Notes under the pieces: model-generated
Database searches by the model: none
What the model was told of the DNA's origin: nothing
What the model saw: only the letters and a program-made list of their open reading frames with translations
Translations under genes and position numbers: made by a program
NCBI RefSeq assembly: GCF_000740785.1
Contig: NZ_JFZB01000018.1
Coordinates: 16,427-80,426, forward strand
Source of the DNA: Paenirhodobacter enshiensis
GTDB taxonomy: Bacteria > Pseudomonadota > Alphaproteobacteria > Rhodobacterales > Rhodobacteraceae
DNA: 64,000 bases
Direction: 5' to 3'
Shown: piece by piece, positions 26,870 through 34,980 of the stretch
Layout of the letters: every line of letters starts with the position of its first letter
Numbering within the stretch: position 1 is the first letter of the stretch

Positions 26870-29011
26870 TCAGACCTTGCCCGGCACGGCCCCGGCAGCG
26901 GCGGGGGCGGCTGCCACCAGATCGCCGAAGTCGCGCTCCAGAGCCTCGCGTGCGGCGCCGATCACCGCGACACGGGCCGAGATGGCCTCGGCGCGGCGGG
27001 TGCGCTCGGCCTGGATCTGAGCGATGCGTTCGCGCGTGCCGCTTTGCGTCAGGGCCAGTGCGTCGGATTTCAGCGCACCGGCTTCGGATTCGATCAGCAC
27101 ATGCGCCGCCCGGGCAAGATCCGCCAGCCGGTCCATCGCCGCCTTGTTGCGTGCGGCCAGCGCCTCCTGAACGGTGCGGTTCAGGGCTTCGACTGCGGGG
27201 CGCATCTCGGCGTGAATGATCTGGCTCAGCCGCTCCATCGCCTCCTCGGCACTCATCGTCCGGGCACGCCAGAACTTCCAGCCACGCTGTGCGGTGAAGT
27301 CCATCTCGACCAGCGCGGAATGCGGCTTGAAGCCGGGCAGGATCTCGTCCGAGGGCAGGCTGTCGAGGATCTTCGAAACATCCATCTCGCCGGCAATCGG
27401 GCGGATGCGGTCGTTCAGCGCCTCAGCATGGCGCATCAGGATGCGGTCGATCTCGATGCGGGCATTGCGATAGCCGGACATCACCTGTGCCTCGACCCGG
27501 CGGCACAGTGCCTCGATGTCGATTGACCAGCGTTCGGGGGCACCTTCGGCCTGCATCGCGGTGCCGAGGGCGCGGACCTGCTCCTGCACGAAGGCGTTCA
27601 GCGTCGATTGCACGACATTCGACACCGACACGATCGCCACATCGCCATTCGCCAGAATGGCGTTGCGGCCATGCCCCGACACCGCGTCGAGGCCCCGGCC
27701 CACGTCCGACAGTGCCGTCAGGCGGGTGTCGATGCGCTCTTTCTCGACGGCGATCAGGTTCGGGATGTCCGAGGTGTCCACCAGATGGCTGCGTTCCTTG
27801 CCAAGCCGCGCGCTGAGCAGCTTGTCCATCAGATCCAGCGCGGAATCGCATTCCGTCGCGGCTTCGGACAGGGCGGCGCGGATCGGTCCGGCCTCGATCA
27901 GCTGCGACAGGCAGGCCGCCAGCTGCGGCAGACCCGAGGCGCGATAGATCCGTTCGCGTGCGGTGCCGCCTTCGGGCGCCAGATGCGCGACCGCGGGCGC
28001 AGCCACGGCTGCCTCGACCTCGGCATCCGTCCCCAGAAGCGCCATCCGCCCCCAGCCCGCGCTGCCCGCAAGCAGCACATAGCCGGTCTGGCCGAGTTCA
28101 TCCTTCAGCCGGGCATCGAGTGCGCCGAGAAGCTCGGGCACATCCTTCACCGGATCGGGCAGCTCGTCGATGCGGTTGACGAAAATCACCGTGCGCTTGC
28201 CGCGATGCACCGACAGCATCTTCAGCAGCGCCACATCCGCCGGACCGAGCGCCTGATGCGCCGAAAGCGTCACGACGAAGATGTCGGCGTGCTTGAAGCT
28301 CGAGGTGGTGATCTCGTCGCGCACCAGGAAGGGATCGTTGATGCCGGGGGTGTCGGAAACTGTCACCGGCACCCGGAACGGTCCCGGCGGCAGGAAGATC
28401 GAGGCGCTCTTGGTGATGCCCGAGAACCGGCCGGCGGTCGATCCGGGGTTGGTCTCGGCGTCATAGCCGGCGCTGACGTAACGCTCCAGCACCTCGGGGG
28501 TGATCTCGTTGAACCGATGGGTCTTGCCCAGAAGCAGCCGGTAAAGCGCGCCGAGGCGGCGCTCGGCGTTCTGCTGCATCTCCAGCACCTGGCGTTCGAG
28601 GATATCGCGGCGGAAGCCGGGCAGAAGCTCCTCGGTCAGGCGGCGGGTTTCGGCGTCGCCTTCGATCATCCGCAGCCATTCGGACTCGCTGAACAGCTGG
28701 AATTCGCCGCCCGAGGCCGGCTTGTTGGGGTGGCCGAAATACAGGTTGGTGATCACCGCGGTCCAGGGGTTGACCTCGGTCGGCAGGAAATTTCCGAGCC
28801 CGGTCAGTGCGTTGATCAGCGAGCTTTTGCCCGATTTGACCTGACCGACGACCGAGACCGTCGCCGAGGCGGCCCGCAGCCGTTCCAGCGCGCGCCCGAT
28901 CAGCGGTTTGGCTTCGGCCTCGTCGCCGGCGGTGGCCGGGGCGAGATCGCCGGCGAAGGTGTCGATGCGGCGACGCGGGGACTCGGCAATCGGATCAATG
29001 GAAAAGGTCAT
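26870..29011 (-). CDS. Dynamin-like GTPase
   Basis: This 713-residue large GTPase has all core motifs: P-loop GQVKSGKS (residues 56-63), a T in the switch region (FLPTEVNPWTA), G3 DTPG (220-223) and G4 NRID (279-282). A long helical region of about 400 residues follows, as in bacterial dynamin-like proteins. It contains a conserved-looking QRGWKFWRARTMSAEEAMERL stretch that could touch membrane. There is no true transmembrane helix. ATG at 29011 is preferred over an in-frame TTG at 29029. Its neighbour upstream is a degenerate GTPase, matching the habit of bacterial dynamins of occurring as unequal pairs. Membrane remodelling is the family expectation; the actual role is unknown. Confidence 0.88.
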   Translation of the reverse strand: MTFSIDPIAESPRRRIDTFAGDLAPATAGDEAEAKPLIGRALERLRAASATVSVVGQVKSGKSSLINALTGLGNFLPTEVNPWTAVITNLYFGHPNKPASGGEFQLFSESEWLRMIEGDAETRRLTEELLPGFRRDILERQVLEMQQNAERRLGALYRLLLGKTHRFNEITPEVLERYVSAGYDAETNPGSTAGRFSGITKSASIFLPPGPFRVPVTVSDTPGINDPFLVRDEITTSSFKHADIFVVTLSAHQALGPADVALLKMLSVHRGKRTVIFVNRIDELPDPVKDVPELLGALDARLKDELGQTGYVLLAGSAGWGRMALLGTDAEVEAAVAAPAVAHLAPEGGTARERIYRASGLPQLAACLSQLIEAGPIRAALSEAATECDSALDLMDKLLSARLGKERSHLVDTSDIPNLIAVEKERIDTRLTALSDVGRGLDAVSGHGRNAILANGDVAIVSVSNVVQSTLNAFVQEQVRALGTAMQAEGAPERWSIDIEALCRRVEAQVMSGYRNARIEIDRILMRHAEALNDRIRPIAGEMDVSKILDSLPSDEILPGFKPHSALVEMDFTAQRGWKFWRARTMSAEEAMERLSQIIHAEMRPAVEALNRTVQEALAARNKAAMDRLADLARAAHVLIESEAGALKSDALALTQSGTRERIAQIQAERTRRAEAISARVAVIGAAREALERDFGDLVAAAPAAAGAVPGKV

Positions 29012-29029
29012 CACAGGTCGTCCATCCAA

Positions 29030-30439
29030 TCAGGCCCGGAGGCCGACAACCGTCGGGCGCATCGACTGCTCGGTCAGCAGACGGCAGCACTCGCCGGTGA
29101 ATTTCATCAGCGCCTCGCGGCTTTCGGTCTCAAAGGTGGGTTCGACCGAGCCGCGGATCCCCGCGATGAGCCGGCCGAGCGCGGCGGTCATCTCGTTCAG
29201 GCGGTGATCGAGCGTTCCGGCGCCGGTGTCGGCGCGTCGGAACGGGATGATCGAGCGGCGCGCCGGCGCAGGGGCGATGTTGATCAGCGGTTCGTCGAGG
29301 CCGCAGGGCAGTGCGATGCGCGGAGGCGCGAAATCCGGCACCGGCAATGTCGCATCGTCGACGCCGAAGCGGGCGGCATAGATTTCCGTGGTGCGGGCAG
29401 CGGTTTCGGCCGCAATCTGGCGCAACGCCCGGATCACCTCGGTCGAATACCACAGGTAGGTGGCGCGCAGATGCAGGCGCAGTTCCGTCGTGCTGCACGC
29501 CCAGTCGGCATCGGCGCCGCGGGTCTCGACCCACGAGGTCAGGCGCCGGGTGCACAGGTTCTGGAATCCGCCCTGACGGCGGTCCATGCGCAGATCGAGT
29601 TCCAGCTTCAGCCGCTCCAGCGCCTTGTCGCAGGCCTCGCCCGCCTCGGAGCGGATCGCGGCGATCCGCGCTCCGAGGTCGTCGGGCAACAGTCGCAGCG
29701 GCGGCTGCGCCGAGGGGGCGGCAGCCTGCTGGCCCTCCATCAGCGTCATGATGCGCCTGGTCCGCGCGAGAACGGTTTCCCGCAGCATCCGGCCTTCCGC
29801 GGCGGCGAAATGGGCCGAGATCGCGGCACGCAGCGCGACGATGCCGTCGCCCGTCGCGGCCTGCCCGGCGAAGACGGGCACGTCGTCCAGCCCCTCGACC
29901 GCGAGCCAGCCGACGAGCGCGGCGGTTTCCGCAGTGCTGCCGGCCGGGCTGTTGACGAAGCAGATCGTCTCGGCCGGATGACGGGCATAGACCTTGCGGA
30001 TCAGGGCCGCCTCCGGAACCGACGGCACCGCGCCCGAGCCGAGCACGACCAGACACAGCTGCGGCTGGGTCAGAACGGCGTCGATGTCGGGGGTCTGCCG
30101 AAGACTCAACAGCGCCGGAACTGCCGGCTCGCCGTTGTCGGAAACCGGGCGCAGCGCCCGAACCGTGCCGCCTTCGGGCAGAGACTGCCCTGCGATGGCG
30201 GCCAGCACCCCGGGCTTGCCCACGCTCTCGGAGCCGAACAGGGTGACCGTGACGCGGAAGGCGTCGATCGCCCCGATGACGTCGCGCGCCTGCGTGGCGG
30301 CGATCGGCGAGGCGATCAGCGCGATGTCGGCGAGTCCGGCGCGAACGGTGGTCAGCGACCGCTCCAGCTCGCGCAGCGGGCCGAAGCCGTCGTCGTGCTG
30401 CACGGGGGTGGGCCCGGAAAGGATGGGTCCGTCGGTCAT
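29030..30439 (-). CDS. Degenerate GTPase-like (pseudo-GTPase) partner of the dynamin-like protein
   Basis: This 469-residue protein begins with about 60 helical residues and then a strand TVTLFGSESVGKPGVLAAI. The P-loop-like G69-SESVG-K75 is followed by Pro76, where Ser or Thr should bind Mg2+. It then has CLVVLGSGAVPS and TICFVNSPAG where a GTPase has its G3 and G4 strands, without canonical residues. The rest is helical (LRLLPDDLGARIAAIRSEAGEACDKALERL). It looks like a dynamin-type protein that has lost catalysis and may serve as a stoichiometric partner. It is the first gene of the five-gene operon. Confidence 0.75.
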   Translation of the reverse strand: MTDGPILSGPTPVQHDDGFGPLRELERSLTTVRAGLADIALIASPIAATQARDVIGAIDAFRVTVTLFGSESVGKPGVLAAIAGQSLPEGGTVRALRPVSDNGEPAVPALLSLRQTPDIDAVLTQPQLCLVVLGSGAVPSVPEAALIRKVYARHPAETICFVNSPAGSTAETAALVGWLAVEGLDDVPVFAGQAATGDGIVALRAAISAHFAAAEGRMLRETVLARTRRIMTLMEGQQAAAPSAQPPLRLLPDDLGARIAAIRSEAGEACDKALERLKLELDLRMDRRQGGFQNLCTRRLTSWVETRGADADWACSTTELRLHLRATYLWYSTEVIRALRQIAAETAARTTEIYAARFGVDDATLPVPDFAPPRIALPCGLDEPLINIAPAPARRSIIPFRRADTGAGTLDHRLNEMTAALGRLIAGIRGSVEPTFETESREALMKFTGECCRLLTEQSMRPTVVGLRA

Positions 30440-30620
30440 GGCAATCGCTCCCTCGGTTCAGCAAGGCCGCCAGAGAACGGGCGATCCCCGCAAGGTTCCG
30501 GCACGCGGCACACTGGTTAAAGACGGACAAGCACGGCACCGGCCGGTGTGGCCCCGCGTTTTCCGGTTGCCCGGCGGAACCGCGCGATTCTCGTGACGCG
30601 AAAGTCAATTTCCGTTCGGG

Positions 30621-30649
30621 AGTATTCTACACCCCCGGGGCCACGTCAA
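30621..30649 (-). promoter_or_regulatory. Candidate sigma-70 promoter of the dynamin/Roadblock operon
   Basis: Read on the minus strand, TTGACG (30649-30644) and AATACT (30626-30621) are separated by 17 bases. The -35 matches five of six consensus bases and the -10 four of six. It faces the first gene of the operon. Confidence 0.45.
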
Positions 30650-30934
30650 TACGATGCAGAGGCCTGTATATATTGCATTTCCGATGCCGGATAACGCGTC
30701 CGTCGGGGCTTGGCCACACGGACGGAGCCGGCCTTCGGAATGTGTCGCTAACGTCTTGAAAAGGTAGTGCTGCTGCCGGCATTGGCCGTGCAGGGCCCCG
30801 GCCGGCAGCGGGGCCGCGCCGGTGCCGGTTCCCGCAGCGTTTCCGCCGGTCCGCGATGCGATTGTTTCCTGCCTGCGTTGAGGAAATCTTCAGACATGTG
30901 ATTTTACAATCGGCCGTGTGCCCTGCTATCGCGC

Positions 30935-30980
30935 ACCGCCTGACCGCCTGACCGCCTGACCGCCTGACCGCCTGACCGCC
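30935..30980 (+). repeat. 8-bp tandem repeat (ACCGCCTG, 5.75 copies)
   Basis: Five perfect copies of ACCGCCTG plus ACCGCC form a 46-base array ending 34 bases before the start codon of the Hint-domain gene. Its unit length is not a multiple of three and it lies in the promoter/leader region. Slippage would shift spacing and could alter expression. Confidence 0.9.
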
Positions 30981-31014
30981 CGAGGATCCGCGTCCGAGAC
31001 GAGTGTAACCAGCC

Positions 31015-32211
31015 ATGTCCTATACGCTTCAGCTTTACTCCACGCAGAGCGTGGCGGTGACCCGGGTCAGCACCGGGGCCTCGATGATGGCAAACGATCC
31101 GGTCTCTTCGGCCTATGGAGATGCGTTCTCGTGGGAACTCAGCGGCGATCCGAACCCGTCGGCGGCGCTGAGTTTCGGAACCGCGAACGCCTCGGTCAGC
31201 TTCGATGACGGCGACGGGCTGTTCAGTTCGAATCCGGTCGCGAACGACACCGTGCAGGACCAGAAGCTCGCCGCCACGACGACGATCGACGGCACCACCT
31301 ATACCGCGAACGGCGACACCGTGCTGTGGCACAGCCCGGCCGCGATCTACGTCAAGTTGCAATATACCGTCACGCTTTATGACGCGTCGGGGACGGTTTA
31401 CACCATGGCCGGGGTGTCTGTCGTGCAGGGCTGGTCGCCAACCGTCGCGGGGGTGGCTTTCATCGGTGCAGCACCGCCGGCGGGGACGGTATTGTATTAC
31501 CACCTTGGCCAGTCCACCTATATCAACAACCCCGATGCCGCGCCGCTGACCAGTTCGCTGACTGCGGCGACGGGTTCGGCGTCGCGCACGCCGGTGCCCT
31601 GTTTCGCTGCCGACTGCCGGCTCGAGACGGAGGACGGACCGTGCCCCGCCGGCGAAATCCGCCCCGGAATGCGTGTGCTGACCCGCGATGGCGGGTTGCA
31701 GCCGGTGCTTTGGGTGGGGGGCCGTTTCCTCGACGCTGCGGCACTGGCGCAGCAACCGGGGCTGCGTCCGATCCGGATCCGGGCGGGGGCGCTCGGTCCT
31801 GGGTTGCCGGCACGCGATCTGGTCGTCTCGCCTCAGCACAGGGTGCTGCTGCGCTCGAAAATCGCAGGGCGGATGTTCGGGGTATCCGAGGTTCTGGTGC
31901 CGGCGATCCGGCTGTTGCGGGTCAGCGGTGTCGAGGTGGCACAGGACATGGCCGAGGTGCACTATGTCCATCTGCTGCTCGACCGTCATCATATTCTGCT
32001 GTCGGAGGGGTTGGAGAGCGAATCTCTCTATCTCGGGGCTGAGGCGCGCAAGGCGCTCTCTGCGCCGGCGCTGGAGGAAGTGCTGACCCTGTTCCCCGAG
32101 CTGCGCACACCCGGGGTGCTGCCATTGCCGGCGCGGCGTCTTGTCGCCGGCGGGCGGGCGCGGAAACTGGTCGAACGCCATGTGCAAAATTGCAAGCCTC
32201 TGGTCGCCTGA
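31015..32211 (+). CDS. Hint-domain (hedgehog/intein-like) protein, probably secreted
   Basis: This 398-residue protein has an N-terminal beta-rich region of about 195 residues without recognisable motif (MSYTLQLYSTQSVAVTRVST, rich in Ser, Thr, Ala and Asp). A Hint domain follows, with the likely nucleophile Cys in PVPCFAADCRLET near residue 198. Then come GEIRPGMRVLTRDGGLQPVLWVGGR and SPQHRVLLRSK, a pattern common in Rhodobacteraceae Hint proteins. Such domains can cleave the chain at the Cys. There is no Sec signal peptide, and related proteins are thought to leave by type I secretion. The function of this protein is unknown. An 8-bp tandem repeat precedes it. Confidence 0.85.
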   Translation: MSYTLQLYSTQSVAVTRVSTGASMMANDPVSSAYGDAFSWELSGDPNPSAALSFGTANASVSFDDGDGLFSSNPVANDTVQDQKLAATTTIDGTTYTANGDTVLWHSPAAIYVKLQYTVTLYDASGTVYTMAGVSVVQGWSPTVAGVAFIGAAPPAGTVLYYHLGQSTYINNPDAAPLTSSLTAATGSASRTPVPCFAADCRLETEDGPCPAGEIRPGMRVLTRDGGLQPVLWVGGRFLDAAALAQQPGLRPIRIRAGALGPGLPARDLVVSPQHRVLLRSKIAGRMFGVSEVLVPAIRLLRVSGVEVAQDMAEVHYVHLLLDRHHILLSEGLESESLYLGAEARKALSAPALEEVLTLFPELRTPGVLPLPARRLVAGGRARKLVERHVQNCKPLVA

Positions 32212-32404
32212 GTTCATGGGAGAGGGCCGGCAGTCAGAGGCTGGCAGGGCAGGGACTGCTGGAGCCGCGACGACGGATCTTCTTTGCCGGCCGGTGCGAC
32301 AGGGCAGATAGCGGCGTTTGGCGGATGAGGGCCCGGCTGGAAGGGGCGTCGCCGGGGCGATGGGGAGGATTAGCGCGACGGGGACAGAACGGCGCCTGAA
32401 AAGC

Positions 32405-33478
32405 TCAGGCGGCGGCGCTCCACAGCCGGAACCGGCCCTGTCCGGTCAGTTCGCGGATCATGCCATGGCTCTGCATCCGTGCCAGAAGCCTTTCGGCGCT
32501 GTCGCGGCTGATCCCGGCCAGAACGGCCGCATCCTCGGTATCGAGAAGCGGACGCGCGCGCAGGGCCTCGACCATGCGCAGCGGCGTGCCGCCCTTCCAT
32601 CCTGAAACCACCGCCGATGTGGCCTTTGCCCAGTCATCGACCCGGCGCACCGACATCAGCGCCGACATCGCGCCATTTCCCGTTGCGCCGAGCCAGCGCG
32701 ACAGCCGCTCGTCCGCCTCGCCCCCCGAGGTCCAGACCGCACGCGCCGCCGCCATCGGCGCGAAGCCGAGGAGGCGGTTTTCCTGCGCCGCGATGCGCGC
32801 CGCCGCCACCGCGGGTTCGGCGACCGAACCCGGCGCCGAGAGCCCCGCGAGCTGCCACAACCGGAACGCATAGGCCGCGCGGGTCAGCGGATGGGCACCC
32901 GCCATCTCGTCCATGCCGGCGCGGAACTCGGCCTCGGCGGCGTCGAATTCGGGCCCCGCCGGGCGGGTGCGGGCGCTTTCGGGCAGGGCGGCGGGGGCCT
33001 CGGTCTCATGCAGGCCGAGAAACCCGCGCAATCCCTCGGGCGCGCCCGGCCGTGCGCTCAGCCGGCGCAGCGCCCATCTTGCGCGGCCGAGGTCCGCCGC
33101 CAGCCCCGGCACCCCGCCGCGCCCCATCATGTCGCGCCCGATCTGTTCGCGACGCACCCGGCCGCCTTCGGCGAGGATCATCGCCTCGGCCTCGATCAGC
33201 GCGAGCCGCGTCACCATGCCTTCGCCCGATCCCTCGACGACCGCATCGAGGCGCGCCAGATCGGCCGCCGCGCGGGCAAGGTCCGCCGCAAGCCGCGCCT
33301 CGGCCGCCAGCCATTCGGCGGGGTCCGCCAGACTGCGCACCGCGCGGCGCGGGATCGGCAGGGGAGGCTCGTCCTCGTCGGTGGGGGGCAGGAACCAGGG
33401 ATCTTCGTCCGCCGTCTCGTCGCGGTCGTAGATCGAGCGCGGCGCGCTCTCGTCCATATCGGGCAGGGGGTGTTTCAT
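32405..33478 (-). CDS. Putative helix-turn-helix protein resembling rhizobial DUF1612 proteins
   Basis: This 357-residue cytoplasmic protein has an acidic N-terminus (about residues 1-45) and a helical middle with GSGEGMVTRLALIEAEAMILAEG and the phrase LGRARWALRRL. A C-terminal helix-turn-helix-like part runs TEDAAVLAGISRDSAERLLARMQSHGMIRELTGQGRF. The overall plan recalls the DUF1612/HTH proteins found on rhizobial replicons, but the match is from memory and weak. It stands alone, divergent from urtA, and could be a regulator. Another possibility is a Fic/DOC-like accessory protein without a Fic motif. Confidence 0.6.
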   Translation of the reverse strand: MKHPLPDMDESAPRSIYDRDETADEDPWFLPPTDEDEPPLPIPRRAVRSLADPAEWLAAEARLAADLARAAADLARLDAVVEGSGEGMVTRLALIEAEAMILAEGGRVRREQIGRDMMGRGGVPGLAADLGRARWALRRLSARPGAPEGLRGFLGLHETEAPAALPESARTRPAGPEFDAAEAEFRAGMDEMAGAHPLTRAAYAFRLWQLAGLSAPGSVAEPAVAAARIAAQENRLLGFAPMAAARAVWTSGGEADERLSRWLGATGNGAMSALMSVRRVDDWAKATSAVVSGWKGGTPLRMVEALRARPLLDTEDAAVLAGISRDSAERLLARMQSHGMIRELTGQGRFRLWSAAA

Positions 33479-33544
33479 ATCCGCAAAATAGCACGCTCGC
33501 GCGGTTCGTGCAGCCTTTTCCGGCGCTGCCGCGGCGGCAAACCT

Positions 33545-33560
33545 ACGCCGAAAGGCGTAT
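33545..33560 (+). promoter_or_regulatory. Perfect palindrome upstream of urtA: candidate operator
   Basis: TACGCC-GAAA-GGCGTA is a perfect 6-bp inverted repeat with a four-base centre, 130 bases before the urtA start codon and immediately before TATATGG. The two-component system encoded at the far end of this locus ends in a LuxR-type DNA-binding domain, and such proteins bind short inverted repeats. The link is inferred. Confidence 0.5.
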
Positions 33561-33690
33561 ATGGCCCGACCGCCCCCCGGCCTAGGGTGCAGCTACAGGA
33601 CAGGGCGCGACACCCCCCGCGAACCCGTCCGGCCACAACCGGCCGCGCCTGAACGCCGGCCGCAACCACACAGGGAAAGGGACTTCCACG

Positions 33691-34878
33691 ATGAAGATGG
33701 CATTCCACACGCTGTTCGGCGCGCTTGCCGCCTCGACGATGCTGACCTGCGCCGCTCAGGCCGAGGACACCAAGGTCGGCGTGCTGCAGTCGCTCTCGGG
33801 CACCATGGCGATCTCGGAAGTCACCGTGAAGAACGCCGAGCTGATGGCGATCGACGAGATCAACGCCGCCGGCGGCGTCATGGGCAACAAGATCGTCCCG
33901 GTGGTCGAGGATGGCGCCTCCGATCCGGCGATCTTCGCGCAGAAGGCGACGAAGCTGATCACCGACGACAAGGTCGCCACGGTGTTCGGCGGCTGGACCT
34001 CGGCCTCGCGCAAGGCGATGCTGCCGGTGTTCGAGCGCACCAAGAACCTGCTGTGGTATCCGGTGCAGTTCGAGGGCAACGAATGCTCGCCCAACATCAT
34101 GTATTCGGGCGCCCAGCCGAACCAGCAGATCGTGCCCTCCTATGACTGGGCGAAGGCCAAGGGCTACAAGAAGATGTTCCTGGTCGGCTCGGATTACGTG
34201 TTCCCGCGCACCGCGAACCTGATCCTGAAGAAGCATATCGCCAAGGACGGCCTGACCATGGCGGGCGAGGAATACGTGCCGCTCGGCGGCACCGACTTCT
34301 CGGCGGTCATCGCCAAGATCCAGGCCGCGAAGCCCGAGATCATCATGAGCACGCTCAACGGCGACTCGAACGTGTCGTTCTTCAAGCAGCTCGCCGCCGC
34401 CGGCCTGACCTCGGAGAAACTGCCGGTGATGTCCTTCTCGATCGGCGAGCAGGAAGCCAAGGCCATGGGCACCGAGCTGGTCAAGGACAGCTTCGCCGGC
34501 TGGAACTACTTCCAGAGCCTGCCGGGCGAGGCCAACGCCAAGTTCGTGAAGGATTATCAGGCGAAGTTCGGCGCCGATGCCGCGATCACCGACCCGATGG
34601 TGCATGGCTACCTCGACGTCTACGCCTGGAAGGCCGCGGTCGAGAAGGCCGGCAGCTTCGATCCCGACAAGGTGCGCGCCGCCGCGGTCGGCCTGAAGTT
34701 CCCCTCGCCGATGGGCGACGTCGAGTTCGCCGCGAACCAGTCGCTGGTGCAGCCCGCCCTCGTCGGCAAGCTGAAGGCCGACGGTCAGTTCGAGATCGTC
34801 TGGCAGTCGGAAGGCGCGATCCAGCCCGATCCCTACGATCCGGTCGCCTTCCCGGGCAAGAGCTGCAAGCTGCACTGA
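33691..34878 (+). CDS. urtA: Urea/short-chain amide ABC transporter, binding protein
   Basis: This 395-residue periplasmic binding protein of the branched-chain amino-acid/urea class has a signal peptide cut after AQA (residue 24). The mature N-terminus EDTKVGVLQSLSGTMAISE and EVTVKNAELMAIDEINAAGG are characteristic of UrtA and of the amide-binding FmdD. VFGGWTSASRKAMLPVFE and WYPVQFEGNECSPNI follow. Urea and short amides cannot be separated by reading alone. No urease or amidase gene lies in the window. It is followed by a strong hairpin before urtB, which should allow extra binding protein. Confidence 0.88.
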   Translation: MKMAFHTLFGALAASTMLTCAAQAEDTKVGVLQSLSGTMAISEVTVKNAELMAIDEINAAGGVMGNKIVPVVEDGASDPAIFAQKATKLITDDKVATVFGGWTSASRKAMLPVFERTKNLLWYPVQFEGNECSPNIMYSGAQPNQQIVPSYDWAKAKGYKKMFLVGSDYVFPRTANLILKKHIAKDGLTMAGEEYVPLGGTDFSAVIAKIQAAKPEIIMSTLNGDSNVSFFKQLAAAGLTSEKLPVMSFSIGEQEAKAMGTELVKDSFAGWNYFQSLPGEANAKFVKDYQAKFGADAAITDPMVHGYLDVYAWKAAVEKAGSFDPDKVRAAAVGLKFPSPMGDVEFAANQSLVQPALVGKLKADGQFEIVWQSEGAIQPDPYDPVAFPGKSCKLH

Positions 34879-34893
34879 GCCGCCGAGATCCGG

Positions 34894-34931
34894 GGCCGGG
34901 GCGCGCGCCGTCATGGCCGTGCGCCCCGGCC
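34894..34931 (+). terminator. Intra-operon hairpin between urtA and urtB
   Basis: A perfect 11-bp stem (GGCCGGGGCGC pairing with GCGCCCCGGCC) with a 16-base loop is followed by TTTCCTTT. It starts 15 bases after urtA. It likely terminates part of the transcripts or protects the urtA message, raising binding protein over the membrane parts. Confidence 0.75.
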
Positions 34932-34980
34932 TTTCCTTTGAAACATCCGATTTTCACCCCGACACCCGGAGAGAGTGACC

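Larger units (their letters stand above)
30440..31014. other. Divergent intergenic region, 575 bases
   Basis: There is no gene here. It separates the minus-strand GTPase operon from the plus-strand Hint-domain gene. It holds a good minus-strand promoter candidate (30621-30649), an AT-rich patch around TATATATTGCATTT near 30665-30680, a GC-rich central part, and the 8-bp tandem repeat directly before the Hint gene. About 180 bases lie between the promoter candidate and the GTPase operon's first codon, a long leader of unknown role. Confidence 0.6.

Noticed and set aside
27608..30520. A 970-codon plus-strand frame across the dynamin genes
   Set aside because: It lies opposite two proteins with clear GTPase features and has the Arg/Gly/His composition of a shadow frame.
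30935..30980. CRISPR-like array
   Set aside because: The units are 8 bp with no spacers. It is a simple tandem repeat.
34975..34980. GTG at 34975 as the urtB start
   Set aside because: The GTG overlaps the GGAGAGAG ribosome-binding site, while the ATG at 34981 is well placed after it.
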